A stretch of DNA of 64,000 nucleotides from Brachionus plicatilis (taxonomy: Eukaryota; Rotifera; Eurotatoria; Ploima; Brachionidae): assembly GCA_010279815.1 (NCBI GenBank), contig QEOQ01000515.1:277050-341049 (forward strand), in the 5' to 3' direction. Under the pieces are notes generated by a model that was given only the letters and a program-made list of their open reading frames with translations, was not told the DNA's origin and did not search any database. How positions within the stretch are numbered: position 1 is the stretch's first letter; each line of letters starts with the position of its first letter. The position numbers and the translations under genes were made by a program. Shown in pieces: positions 1-12,252 of the stretch.

Positions 1-3000
1 GACATCAGTGGTCAGAAATGGACAAATTGTTCAAATAAATGTAAAAGAGTTGGTTGTTGGAGACATTTGCTGCATTAAATACGGTGACTTGATACCAGCC
101 GATGGAATAGTCACTCAGGCAAGTGACCTAAAGATCGATGAGGCATCCTTGACAGGTGAAACTGATCTTATCAAGAAAAATGATTGGGAAAATGTAACCA
201 TATTCTCGGGCACTCATGTTATGGAAGGAACTGGTCAATTTTTGGTAACTGCAGTCGGTCTAAACTCTCAGACTGGTATTATAATGACACTTTTGGGAGC
301 CACTAGTGGCAAAGCTAAAACTGACGATGATCAAGAATCAAATAACAAAAATAAAAGTATAAATTTTGTTTTAATGAAAAATCGATGTTACCATGGTTAC
401 CAAGATCTTATAAGATCTTAAAAGGGAAAATTAGGTTGGGAAAAAAATATCTAGCATAGTGCAATAGAATTCAAAGTGAATCATTAAAAAATTTCTCACG
501 TAAAAGGATTACGATTAATACAGAAATCAAAAACAATAAAGTTAAAATTCTGCTAATTATTTTTGGTAATTTTATTCTAGATTAATGAAATATTTTTTAT
601 AAAATTTATAATTTCTAAAAAAAAATGGTCAACTAACTGTATTTATTGTGGACTCAATCTTAATTAGCTGCTAAATTTTATCCTGTCAATTATTTTTTGA
701 AATTCAGCAGGTTCAGGGCAAAATGAAAATTATTGTACATTTTTGAGAGAAAAAAAAAATCTCAAAATCAAAAAATCTAAACAAATTTTCATTCAAGAAA
801 AGTAATTATTCTAATAAATTCGCAATTACTTAAAAAGGAGTTTAAGAAAAATTTAAATGTAAAAATCAAGGATAATTTTTTGAAAATCCCTTTTAAATAA
901 TTGCGAATTTATTATTACTTTTCTTAATGAAAATTTTTTAAAGTTTTTTTATTTTGAGATTTTTATTTTTTCTCTCAAAAATGTAAAAATGTTCAATAAA
1001 TTACATTTTGCCAGGTTCAGGCTTTCTTGTATTTCTCTTTCTTTAATAGTGCTAATCGCTGTCTATTCTAAGTAAAGTTACTAAATCGACTTTTGATAGA
1101 CTATAAAAAGACATTAAACTTGAATTAATTTTTTTTGGCGATTTACTATTTTTCACCAATATGACTAAATAAAAATTTAAATTAGTGAATTTAATAACTT
1201 TTGTTATTTATAAAATGAATAATCTTAAAAAATTTATAAAATATTTTTATTTTCTTGTAAAAATTTCCAAATAATCAATTTTTAAATCAGTTATTTATTA
1301 AATAAAAAAAAAGAATATGATGATAAAATCACAATAATGTGCTTTGAAGACGCAGAAAAAAACTGAAACTTATCGGAAATTGTAAATTACATTGTAAACT
1401 TGATTAACTGTATTGGGTTATTTATAACAAGCCAAGACTTGAAAATAAAGTGATAAAATGAAGTCAGAAAGTTGTGATAAGTCCAAAAAAATTTCAAAAA
1501 TGTATTTTTATCAAAAGAAAATTATTAATTATAAAATATTAATTGTGAAAAAATTTAACATTTGATTTAATCTATTTGAAAAATTAAAATATTAGTGTTT
1601 TACATCTTAGTGTAAAATTATTCTAATTAAATTCAAATTAGTTCAGGCTAAATTTTTTGTAATCAAGTAAAGTTTTATAAAGCCAATGACAAATTACTTT
1701 ATTGAAAGTTTTTTTATAGACTATTTAGACAAAAATTTTAATTATAACAAAGCATTTTTCAATTTTTTATTTCAATTTCCAAAATGAATCAGACAATTGC
1801 TCAATTTGTTAACCTAAGTGTAAATTCTAATTTAATTCTTCCTTCACTTAAGAAAAAAGTTATATTTTTGTATAATTTGTTCTGATTAATAGAATTTTTA
1901 TTAAAAATCATTTTCAATTTTTTTTCATTCATTTATTTTAAAAATTATTTTTGAGTTGGACTACAGGGCAGTTTTGAGCGGCTATAACCCTCTTTTTTTT
2001 AAAGTATTTTTTTATTTTTAAATTCAATTTTTTTGTCTAATTGATTTTTGTCTAAGTATTTATTTTGACAATTGTTTCTAAATATTAATTGTCAAAATAA
2101 AACTTGTCAAGATTGATTTTAATTTAAACTGTTTGTCAAAATAATTGGATACCCCATATTCACAATGCCTTCTATCTAATTTAAAAAGATAATAAAATAA
2201 TTCATATGATCATTGCTGAAATCCAGAAGAAAATCTATTTAAAAGAATTAATTTAAGTTATATTTCAAATCTTTCTAGTAATTTAAAGTAAATTTTTATC
2301 TTTTGTTTATCATTAAAAGCCTTCAATGTTCATTATTCAATAAAATAATTAAATGTTTTAATTTTAAAATATTAGTCAAACTAAACATACTAATTTGATT
2401 TGATTTATTTCATAAATTACGCCACACTCGACGATGTTTGAATTNNNNNNNNNNNNNNNNNNNNNNNNNNNNNNNNNNNNNNNNNNNNNNNNNNNNNNNN
2501 NNNNNNNNNNNNNNNNNNNNNNNNNNNNNNNNNNNNNNNNNNNNNNNNNNNNNNNNNNNNNNNNNNNNNNNNNNNNNNNNNNNNNNNNNNNNNNNNNNNN
2601 NNNNNNNNNNNNNNNNNNNNNNNNNNNNNNNNNNNNNNNNNNNNNNNNNNNNNNNNNNNNNNNNNNNNNNNNNNNNNNNNNNNNNNNNNNNNNNNNNNNN
2701 NNAAAAAATAAAAATTTAACAGGTGTCATAAAAAAAAAATTTTTTTTTACTATCTCAAATCTTTAAAAAATATCTAATTAAATTAAAAGTAGCACCGAAA
2801 AAAACTGTAATTGAACAAAAAACAGAAAAAAAACAAAAGTCAGTCTTGCAGTCCAAATTAACCAAATTGGTCATTCAAATAACATACATTGGCATTACAG
2901 CAGCAGTATTGACATTTTTGATTCTATTAATTCGAATGCTGATTGTTGAGTTGGAGATCAAAAAGAAAAAGTGGAACGATTCATTTATCAGGTACATTCT

Positions 3001-6000
3001 TTCCTATCTGATCCAGGGGATAACTGTAATGGTGGTAGCAGTGCCCGAAGGTCTGCCACTGGCTGTAACTCTAGCACTTGCATTTGCGGTACAAAAAATG
3101 ACCAAAGACAACAATTTAGTAAGACACTTGGATGCTTGTGAGACAATGGGAAATGCGACCACAATTTGCTCGGACAAAACTGGCACTTTGACCACAAATA
3201 GAATGACTGTGGTGCAATGTTGGGTCGGAGGCATACACCACCAAAGAATACCGGAAAAAAGCCAAGTGAGTGAAGCCATCCGTCAATTGATTTGCGAATC
3301 AGCATCAGTCAACAGCAATTATACATCAATGATAGAGGTACTCTATTAATTATTTATTTATTTATTAATTATTTATTTATTTGTTAATTATTTATTTATT
3401 TATTAATTATTTATTTATTTGTTAATTATTTATTTATTTATTAATTATTTATTTATTTGTTATTTATTTATTAATTATTTATTTGACCAATTTTAATAAT
3501 TAATCTAGTCGGCCAAACAAGAGGGAGAAATGCCTAAACAAATTGGTAACAAAACTGAATGTGCACTGCTCGGCTTTGTCAATCAACTGGGCGGAAGCTA
3601 CGAACAGATAAGAAATGAATTTCCCAATGATCAATTCGTAAAGGTGTACACATTTAATTCAGCACGTAAAATGATGAGCACAATTGTCCACAGCAGCAAA
3701 ATAAGCAATTCATATCGAATGTATTCAAAGGGTGCCTCAGAGATGGTCCTGGCCAAATGTGGTTGGTACTTGAACTCAGAGGGTAAACCAATTCGGCTTA
3801 GTGCAGACAAAATAGATGACATTGTGCGCTCCGTTGTCGAACCAATGGCCATGGATGGACTAAGAACAATTTGTGTTGCTAGTCGAGACTTTATTCCAAA
3901 AGACACTGAGGCTGATTTGCCAAATGCCAAATATTTTGATCAGGAAATAGATTGGAATGACGAACAGGACATAATTACAGATCTGACTTGTTTATGCTTG
4001 GTTGGAATTGAGGATCCAGTAAGACCTGAGGTTCCTGATGCAATAAGCAAGTGTCAAACAAGCGGAGTTACAGTCCGTATGGTCACTGGAGATAACATCA
4101 ACACGGCCACTTCGATTGCTATGAAATGTGGAATTATTAAGCCTGGAGATGATTACTTAATTTTGGAAAGTCACGAATTTAATAAGAGAATTCGTGATCA
4201 AGATGGCTTAGTCAAACAGGACTTGTTAGATAAAGTGTGGCCTAGACTTCGAGTATTGGCAAGATCGTCTCCAACAGATAAATACATTCTAGTCAATGGC
4301 ATTGTGGAAAGTAAAAGTTCGGTAAGTTAAATTTTTTTTTAAGAAAAATTAAGAATTTTTGAAATTTATTAAAACAAACTGTTTATAGGTTAATTAACTC
4401 TAATCAGTAAAACTTTTCAAAAATTAAGAATCTAAAAAAAATATATTTATTGCATAATTTTGCCATTTTTTAGCTGCTAATATTTATCCACTTTTTGTAA
4501 TTAAAATTACTTTTTTTATCACTAAAATAAATTTACATTATACTTTAAAAATAAATTCTTATTAATAAATAAGTTTTTTTTATTTAAAAAAAAATCTTTT
4601 CATTTAAAAACCTTTTTCGATATAAGAATTATTTCCAAAATTTTAAAATAATTTTTCATCAAATTCTAAAATGATTGATTGGTAAGGTAGATATTTTTTA
4701 TATTAAAAAAACGGACACCCGAGCAATTGCTATACAAAGATAAAGACCAAAAAGAAAGAAAAAGGCGCGAAGTATTATGAAGTTTAAAATTTATTTCAAA
4801 ATATTTTAATTTATTTTTCGAACAAGAAAAAAGTATTTATACATTGATAAAAAAAAATTTAAATCGAAAAAGCTTTTTTATATTTAAAAAGTCTTTTTGT
4901 GAATTTTCATATAAAAATTAAAATAGAAAAATGGATTTTGTACAACAGATTTTTCTGTAAGTTTTAAAAGGCGAAACCCAAAGGCTTCATTTAACAGTCC
5001 AAATTAAAAAAAAAATTAAAAAAAAATGAAGAAATATTTGGCAATAAATTTATTATTTTTAATCAAATTGTATGTTTATATAGAATTGAATATAAAATTT
5101 TCTGCAATTTTTTATTTTCAAGTACTTTAAAAATAAACAAGTCTAAACATTTAAGTTTTATCTCTTTAAAATTATAACAACCAAATTCAAAATTATTTAA
5201 GTAACGATGAAAGAATTTTAACATTTAAATAAAATATTTTTTAAAATTTCAAAAAAAAAATTCTAATTAGAATAAATCATAGAGTATTTTTGAAAATTTT
5301 GGAACCTTTGTATGAAAATTCAAAATGCCTTTTAAATGCTAAAATTTAATTCAATTAAAATTTAAGTATATTTATAAAGGTCAAGTTAAATTAGTGATAA
5401 AAAAGAATTCATTTTTAATTATAAGAATAGTTTGTCACCAAATTTATTTTAAATTTTTTTAATTGAATTTTAGGATTAAGAACTTTTTTGTTCAATTTTG
5501 TTTTTTTCAAAAAAAATTTAATTAATAATTTTCTTAAACTAGTATTGATACCAATAGGTCTTAAAATTAAAAAATATTTAAACAGCATGTCAAGAAATTT
5601 ATCATTACCAAATCATTTTAACATAAAAATATTTTATAATTTTTTATTGTAAAATACATTATTTAACCGTAAACTGTTGATCACTACTCTTGGAACAATG
5701 TCAAAACTTGAGTTTATTCTATGTGTAACTAATAACATCGAAGCCGTGTTATTAATTTTTTTATTTAACTTTATTTTTATTTTTACTTTTATAAACCTTG
5801 ACTCCTGACTCCAAACTAAGAGTAAGCGCAAAAGTTTACTTTTATCTTTAAAATAATTTCGAATTTCTTCTAGAATAAACTTAAAAATTGTGGAGTTAAA
5901 TTCTTAATAAAAAAAAATTAATAATTAACCTTTACTCTAATTTTTGTCTTTATTTTACGAGTAAAATTAATAATTTGATTAAATAGCCTAAAAAACTGTG

Positions 6001-7648
6001 TTTGATAAATAATAAAAAAATAAAAAAATTTTATAACATGGCTTCGATGGTATTAGTTCAATATAGAATAAACCCAAGTTTTGACATTTTTCCAAGAGTA
6101 GTGGTCAAGAGTTTACGGTGGTTTAAAAAAAGTGTTTTTTCCTTAAACCAAAAAGTCGCTTTATTTAGCGTCCTTTCAGCAAATAAAATTAATTTTCCGA
6201 TAATTTGATATTTAAAATCATTTTTCAAGATGTTGAAAAGAATTATATTCTTTTTTAGACATCAGAAAAAAATCCTTAGCTCACAGGTTTTGTTAGAAGT
6301 AAAACAATCTCAAAAAAATAAATAAAAATAAAAAAAATTTAATAGGAATTTTTTAAATTAATTAATTTTATTTTTAGAATAATAGAGAAGTAGTTGCTGT
6401 GACTGGTGATGGAACTAATGATGGACCAGCACTAAAACGAGCAGATGTGGGCTTTGCAATGGGCATTCAAGGCACTGATGTAGCTAAAGAAGCGTCCGAT
6501 ATAATCTTAACTGATGACAATTTTAGCTCAATTGTAAAAGCTTTGATGTGGGGCAGAAATGTCTACGATGCAATAGCCAAGTTTTTACAATTTCAACTGA
6601 CTGTAAATTTTGTAGCTGGAATATTTAGTGTATCATGTGCAGCAGCAATACAATCAGTGCCACTTAAAGCCGTGCAAATGCTCTGGGTTAATCTCGTCAT
6701 GGACAGCTTGGCTTCATTGGCCCTGGCCACTGAACCACCCACAGATGACCTGCTCAAACGAAAGCCCTATGGCCGAACCAAACACATTGTTTCATTGACC
6801 ATGATGAAAAACATTGTCGGACAGTCCATTTATCAATTAGCCATCTTATTTGCTCTATCATTTGGAAGTATTTTCTAAAATAAAATAAAAAAAATATTTT
6901 TAAAAATTTTATTTAGTTGAAAAGTGGATGAATGTAGATGACATAGTAAAGTATAATGATATCGCAAAATTGCGTGATTCTAGTGTCCATTTTACCATTA
7001 TATTCAACGTTTTTGTCATAATGACTCTTTTTAATGAAATAAATGCCCGAAAATTGCACAATGAAAGAAATGTGTTTGCTGGCATACAGAACAATTTAAT
7101 TTTTATGATCATTTGGGTTATATGTCTTGGCGGACAAATCTTAATAGTTAACTTTGGTGGTATTGTATTCAGTGTTAAGCCGCTTGAATGGGACCATTGG
7201 ATGTGGAGTTTATTCCTAGGTGCTGGCACTCTTTTATGGCAACAGGTAATTTTTATCTTTGTGACAAACTCTGGACTTGATATTTTTATTTAAGGTTATT
7301 TTTACAATTCCGGATTCGGTTGTGGAAAAAGTTGTAGGAAAAATTTGCTGCTGTTGCTTTAAGTTAAGCGATGAAAAAGGGGAGAACATTGAGCTATTGG
7401 AAGAAGAAAAAATTTTGGAAGTTCCGGTTGAAGAACTGGTTTTAGAGTCTGTTCCCGAAAAAGAAAATGAACAAGCAATTGAAAGAAGCAGGACTTTATG
7501 GATGATTGCTAACAAAAGAATACAAACTCAAGTATAATCCATTATAAATTTCTGGTTTTAATTTTTTTTTAATTTTTTTTTAAAGCTTCAGTTTATTAAA
7601 CCAAATTTTGGTGATGAAATCAAAGATTTACAAAATGAAAATGTTTAA
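1..7648 (+). CDS. Plasma-membrane calcium-transporting ATPase (PMCA type), 5' truncated by window edge
   Basis: P-type Ca2+ pump that exports cytosolic Ca2+ across the plasma membrane using ATP. Exons read by GT/AG and phase: 1-356, 2790-3337, 3509-4321, 6378-6867, 6917-7245, 7295-7531, 7586-7648 (TAA). Visible marks in order: actuator-loop TGE motif in SLTGETD, the PMCA linker motif [10 protein letters not shown], helix motif VPEGLPLAV, phosphorylation site DKTGTLT, hinge [10 protein letters not shown], and transmembrane segments in the 6378-7245 exons. The C-terminus contains [14 protein letters not shown], matching the start of the PMCA calmodulin-binding region, then only 20 further residues, so the regulatory tail is much shorter than in vertebrate PMCAs and shows no terminal PDZ ligand. 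The N-terminal cytosolic part and first helices lie upstream. An alternative 3' exon cannot be excluded. Confidence 0.93.
717..1012. repeat. Miniature inverted-repeat element, family A copy 1 (intron of the Ca2+ pump)
   Basis: Palindromic element with termini GGCAAAATG...CATTTTGCC; both arms (about 717-835 and 895-1012) are complementary over most of their length. It is flanked by the perfect 8-bp duplication AGGTTCAG (709-716 and 1013-1020). Related copies lie at 27514-27781 and 38330-38539 in the opposite orientation. No coding capacity seen. Confidence 0.85.
1021..2444. other. Intron 1 of the Ca2+ pump, remainder
   Basis: AT-rich intron sequence with homopolymer runs. I see no exon, RNA gene or terminal-repeat element here. 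Confidence 0.5.
2445..2702. other. Assembly gap (258 N)
   Basis: Run of N inside intron 1 of the Ca2+ pump gene. An extra or alternative exon in the linker before [10 protein letters not shown] could be hidden here, although the flanking exons join in phase without one. Confidence 0.99.
3346..3482. repeat. Minisatellite in Ca2+ pump intron 2
   Basis: Tandem copies of a roughly 19-bp AT unit (TTAATTATTTATTTATTT followed by A or G) fill almost the whole 171-bp intron 3338-3508. Copy number is probably variable. Confidence 0.9.
4322..5650. other. Intron 3 of the Ca2+ pump, left part
   Basis: AT-rich intron without recognisable gene or element. The right end of this intron holds the inverted repeat at 5651-6130. 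Confidence 0.5.
5651..6130. repeat. Imperfect inverted repeat, about 100-bp arms
   Basis: The arms at about 5651-5755 and 6030-6130 are reverse complements at roughly 85 percent; an example core is CAAGTTTTGACATT in the right arm. The intervening 270 bp is AT-rich. The arms have the form of a decayed foldback transposon in intron 3 of the Ca2+ pump gene. Translated arms resemble each other only because of the repeat; I do not call them genes. Confidence 0.7.
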
Positions 7649-10600
7649 ACTAACTTATTTAAAAATACCTTTTTAAAAAAATGCCTTTTTAAGTCTTAAA
7701 TATATCATTTTTTGTCATACTTTTTTTTTAAATTTTGTGACTTTGACTTAAATTTGTCATTTAAAAACCAATGAGTTAAAAAAAAACTAAAACATCTTAA
7801 ATCTGTCAAAAACACTTTTAAAATTTTAATGAACACATTTTTGTCTTTTGGTAAGCATTTTAAAGGCAAAATGAAATTTCATACAAAACTTTCAATACAA
7901 AATTAAAAAAATTTTATTACTTTTGTTGCAGATGCCAAAAACTTGTTCTGTGAATGAAAAAAAATGAAATAACTTTTGTTTCACCAACTGAGGAAGTCTC
8001 CAAAATCAGTGCATTAATTGCGTTTTATTTTTAATACTTTTATGAGAAACATTTTTTTTTTATTTTTTGTATTGGAATATTTGCATCAACTTTCACAATG
8101 CTCATTTTCAAACTTTTAAATTCTAGAATAAAAATTGAAAATTTTATTTTAAAGGTATTTTTGCCTTTGGAAAACTTGAGTTTAGCAGATAAAGTTAATC
8201 GTCTCTTTCTCGATTTTCAGTGATTAATTTAGAGATCAATATTATTTAATTGAATAATTAAGTTTTTCAAATTTAATTAATATTTTATTTGTAGAAAATA
8301 AAAGTACACATGCTCATTAAAAGGAATATTTAATTAAAAGAAAAAGATTTGGAAGTTTTCACAATTTTAATCTGCTTTTTTTATTTTATATCGTGGGTTG
8401 ATAAAATCTTTCTGAGCTTTTTTAGAAAACGAAAATTTAATTTTTTTTGAAATAAATTTTATTATTGGAAATATATAATTAACCTTTTTAATAATTTTTT
8501 TGCTAGCATGATCGTTATAAATTAATCACAATCAGTGCGCTTTAATTTTATACTTTGTTTGTAAAAAGACCGATAAATAATGCAAATAATTTATTCAGTA
8601 AAGTTTCCACAAATATTAAAAACTTTTATCAAATACATATAACAAATAATTTTTTATAAAGTTTTTCATTTTATTTTATAAAAGATTAAAGAAAAAAGCA
8701 AATAGATAACGAAATAAAAAAAAAATAATTTAACTAAAAAAAAAAAATTTTATTGAGCAATTAATTTAATTAATTATCTCCAAAAAAATTAATGTCAAAG
8801 GAAAAAATTTTTTTTTCTGATTTTGCTTTTTATGCAGCCATTTGAATAATAATAGCCATTTTTTTTCTTCATCTCACTGCTACACGTTTGATAAAAAATA
8901 GACAAAAATAGTCTATTTACTACTATTTAATTAAAAAAAAATATATAAAATAAAATAAAATTTAAAAATAAAAAATGATATAAAAAGTAAAATTTACCAT
9001 TCTGATTTCTACGTTTTTTTTTAAAGAATAAATTGATTCGATACTACGCATTTCTGTAGTAAAGTTTATTTCCGTATTGCATCAGTATATTGATCCCAAA
9101 CCCACTTCAGTTTTATATTACCATTTATGCATTTTAGAAAGGAAAGTATAAAATGGGTAATTATGTGATTGAAAAAAGATTCAAATGGCAAAATTATTCA
9201 ATTTACTAAATTAAACAACTGAATAATTCCCATGATTTAAATTCGATATGTTTTGGACTGGAATTAAGAAAATTGTTCTTTTATTTGATCCTAAAACTGA
9301 GCTTAAGGTTATTGAGCTTATTTTTTTAATATTTTGACAAAATTAAATCAAAAATTAAGGAATTAATTGATTCATAATGATATTTATTTAAAGATCGTGT
9401 CAAAATTCGTTAATAAAAATGGAGGATGGTAAAATTATTAATTTTTTTGTCTTTACTTTAAAATTACGTCAAAACTGGGGTAGTTATATTATAATAAAAA
9501 ACTAATTTTTTTAATTTGAAATTTGAACAAAAGCAATATTTCTATCTGATTCCAATTTTAAAAATTAAAAATCATATTATTGAATTTTAAATTAAAAAAT
9601 TTCATTCATTCAATCAACTGAAATTGAATTTTCAAAAATTTTCCTTTTTAAATATATTCTAATTGATTTGCTTTGATTTGAGTTAATTATTTCTTTATTT
9701 AGATGATTTTTATTTAGTTAAATAAAATTCAAAAATAACAACCTTAATTTTTTAAAAGATTATATAAAATTTTAGTTTATTTCCTGCATCCTTCTAAATT
9801 TAATATATTTCAAAAAAAACTTAGAATTTATTTTCTCATAAATCTTTATTAGTTATATTTTATTTTACAAGAAGGTTTTTTTTTAAATGAGATAGACCTG
9901 GTATTAGCCTAAAAATCTAACCATTTTATAAAATTAGCTCTAAAATAAGATCAACGGATGCATAAATGATTCCGGAAAATCATTCCATAATGGAAATCTG
10001 AATTTTTTGATTATTTAACTTCAAATATATTATTTTATATTAAATCGATAGCTAAATTCCAAAAAAACATTTATATTATTGCGCAAAAAAATGTGAAACA
10101 TTCCCAACATTGATTATATCTGGAACTTTAATAATAACTGCAAAATAAAAATATTTCTTTGATAAAAATTTTTTATTTTCATTTTTTTTTTAATTAATTT
10201 TATAAAGACTGTTTTATAATTATTTTCTCATTAAATAAATGTTGATATAAAATCTATTTGGTATTTTCTTAATTCCAGATTAGGGAGCTTAAAATTAGCA
10301 GAAAAATTTTAATTCAACTTTAGTACCCTATTTTGGGAAAAATAATTAGAACTAAGAATTGTAAGAGTATTTTCAATTAAGAAATTCTTTAAAAATTTTT
10401 TAAATTTTAATTTTTCATGCTATGATATTGAAGAAAAAAAATGCACTAATAATTTAACAATATACTATATAGTTGCTAAATCAATTTTTTAAAATGCAAT
10501 TTTGGTTGAAATTTCCTCTAAAACATTCATTTATTTTAATCCATCTGTGTCAAAAAATATTATTAAATTCGTTAAATAACTAGACATTATTTAACGTTCT

Positions 10601-10955
10601 TTTTTCCGACTTAATACGATTAAAATTAATTAAATTTTTTTCAAAAGATAAAATTTATTTGATTTAATTGAAAATAGTGAATCATTTGAAAATATTTAAA
10701 ATAAATATTTTATGAACCTAATATGTAAAATTTTGTTACAGTTAAGACAACTTATTTAGCAAAAAGTTACGAATTCAATAAAAGTTCTACTATCTTTCTA
10801 ATTTGAATTCAGGTTGACTAGATTAGAATTTTAAATGGACTTTATACAAAACACTTAAGAAAAAAAATTTAAAAAATAAATAATTTTTACTTTAACAAAT
10901 TAAAAAAAAAGAAAACACAACAAAAATATTGAAATTGGATTAGTGTTACACAATT
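7649..10955. other. Intergenic spacer
   Basis: AT-rich DNA downstream of two convergent gene ends (the Ca2+ pump on + and the peptide gene on -). No ORF with coding character, RNA gene or clear terminal repeat was seen. Confidence 0.5.
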
Positions 10956-11270
10956 TTAGCCGATAAAATAGTGATTTTTGTTGACATCCTTGGGTACAAG
11001 CAGAATGGAACCATCATCCTGGATCAGTGCATCGAAATAAGTCTTGATATGAAATGCTCTTTTTGATTGTTTATACAGCTGACTAAGAAATGATCTTTTT
11101 CTTGGAATTCTCTCTTCAAACTTTATTTCACGGAGCAATTGCTGCAGCTTCGAGTCCACTTCTACCTCTTTGGCCTCATCGATCTCTTCACTTAGATCAC
11201 TGGCGGTGGCCGTATCCTGCATAAACAACAAGATACAAACAAAAAGACAAAAGTAAATTTTAAAAAACAT
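10956..11270 (-). CDS. Secreted amidated-peptide precursor, family member 1
   Basis: 104-residue precursor, single exon. The reading frame is open further upstream, but the start at 11270 is chosen because it opens directly into a hydrophobic signal peptide (MFFKIYFCLFVCILLFMQ). After the signal comes an acidic spacer, then basic cleavage sites RKR (residues 57-59) and KR (70-71), and a C-terminal segment of 33 residues ending DVNKNHYFIG before the stop. A terminal Gly after a prohormone-convertase site is the classical signal for C-terminal amidation, so the product would be a 32-residue amide. The last block is shared with the precursors at 57255 and 60457 (LVP[KR]D.NKNHYF[VI]G), while the rest differs. 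I do not recognise the peptide family; the function as neuropeptide or hormone is inference. A TATA-like stretch lies just upstream, near 11290-11301. Confidence 0.8.
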   Translation of the reverse strand: MFFKIYFCLFVCILLFMQDTATASDLSEEIDEAKEVEVDSKLQQLLREIKFEERIPRKRSFLSQLYKQSKRAFHIKTYFDALIQDDGSILLVPKDVNKNHYFIG

Positions 11271-12252
11271 TTTTATTGTGTAAATTCTAAAAAATATATA
11301 AAATGAGTCAATTTTAATTTTTTTAATCGGATTTGAAATCCTGTAAATTAAAAAAAATTCTTTTGTAATAAAACTAAGAGTCTTGTCTGATCTAAAAATG
11401 AGTTTGAATCTGATTAAAAAATTTAAAGCATGCAATCCGGAAGAAATTTGATTTAGAAGAAAAATAAAATCTTTATTTCTCATTGTCAAGTGGCTTGTAT
11501 TTATAACAAAAAAAATTTTGAAATTCTTCCTACTCAACTCTTAATCCTTGAAACAATAAAAAAAGGTGAATCGCTTAATGGGCTTACAAGTTAGAACTAA
11601 TATAGTCAACTAATGACAAGATAGTATAAATATTTGCATTTTGTAAATTGTGATTAAGTGTTGATATAACCATTTTTGTTTTATATTTATTTTTAATTTA
11701 AATATCGAATTTTATGGCCATAATTGGATCGATTGAGCCAATTAGATATTATTAATTTTTTATTATTTTTAATTTTTTAAATAGTTTTTTTTTTACGTTT
11801 TTTTGCTAATTAGAAATTTGGATTCTAATTTCCGAGTGGTGACAGATGATTGACAAAATTGCTATAAACATTTCCCCTCGATCAATACTCTTCTTTCGTA
11901 GCCATCTGAACATGTCTGACACCAAAAAAAGAGGAACATTTTTATTCTCATTTTTTCTAGATTATCTAACTTGGGTTCATGTCCAATTTAAAATTTAATT
12001 AAATTAGAAAATTTTATTTTTCACATGATTTCATAATAAAAAATGAATCAAACATATCTTGTCTTGTTCTGACTTATTTATTTCCAAAAGTATTGACAAA
12101 TAAAGAAATAAAAATTGTCTTATTTGAAAAAAAAAAAATTTTATTATCGTTACCGAGGTAACAAGATTGTATACACAAATTTTAAATAAATCATAAAAAG
12201 TAACCTTTTAATATTTTATTGTTGAATTAATTTATTAAAATTTTGATCAATA
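11271..12252. other. Intergenic spacer between divergent genes
   Basis: Lies between the 5' ends of the minus-strand peptide gene and plus-strand DNAI3, so it must contain both promoters. A short ORF from the ATG at 11912 has no usable splice link to DNAI3. No other feature seen. Confidence 0.5.

Noticed and set aside
5634..6208. Two similar ORFs on opposite strands (5634-5831 minus, 6002-6208 plus)
   Set aside because: They are translations of the two arms of one inverted repeat inside an intron; similarity is explained by the repeat.
11912..11999. ATG at 11912 as start of DNAI3
   Set aside because: No donor or phase links it to the next exon, whereas MSK at 12253-12261 joins perfectly.
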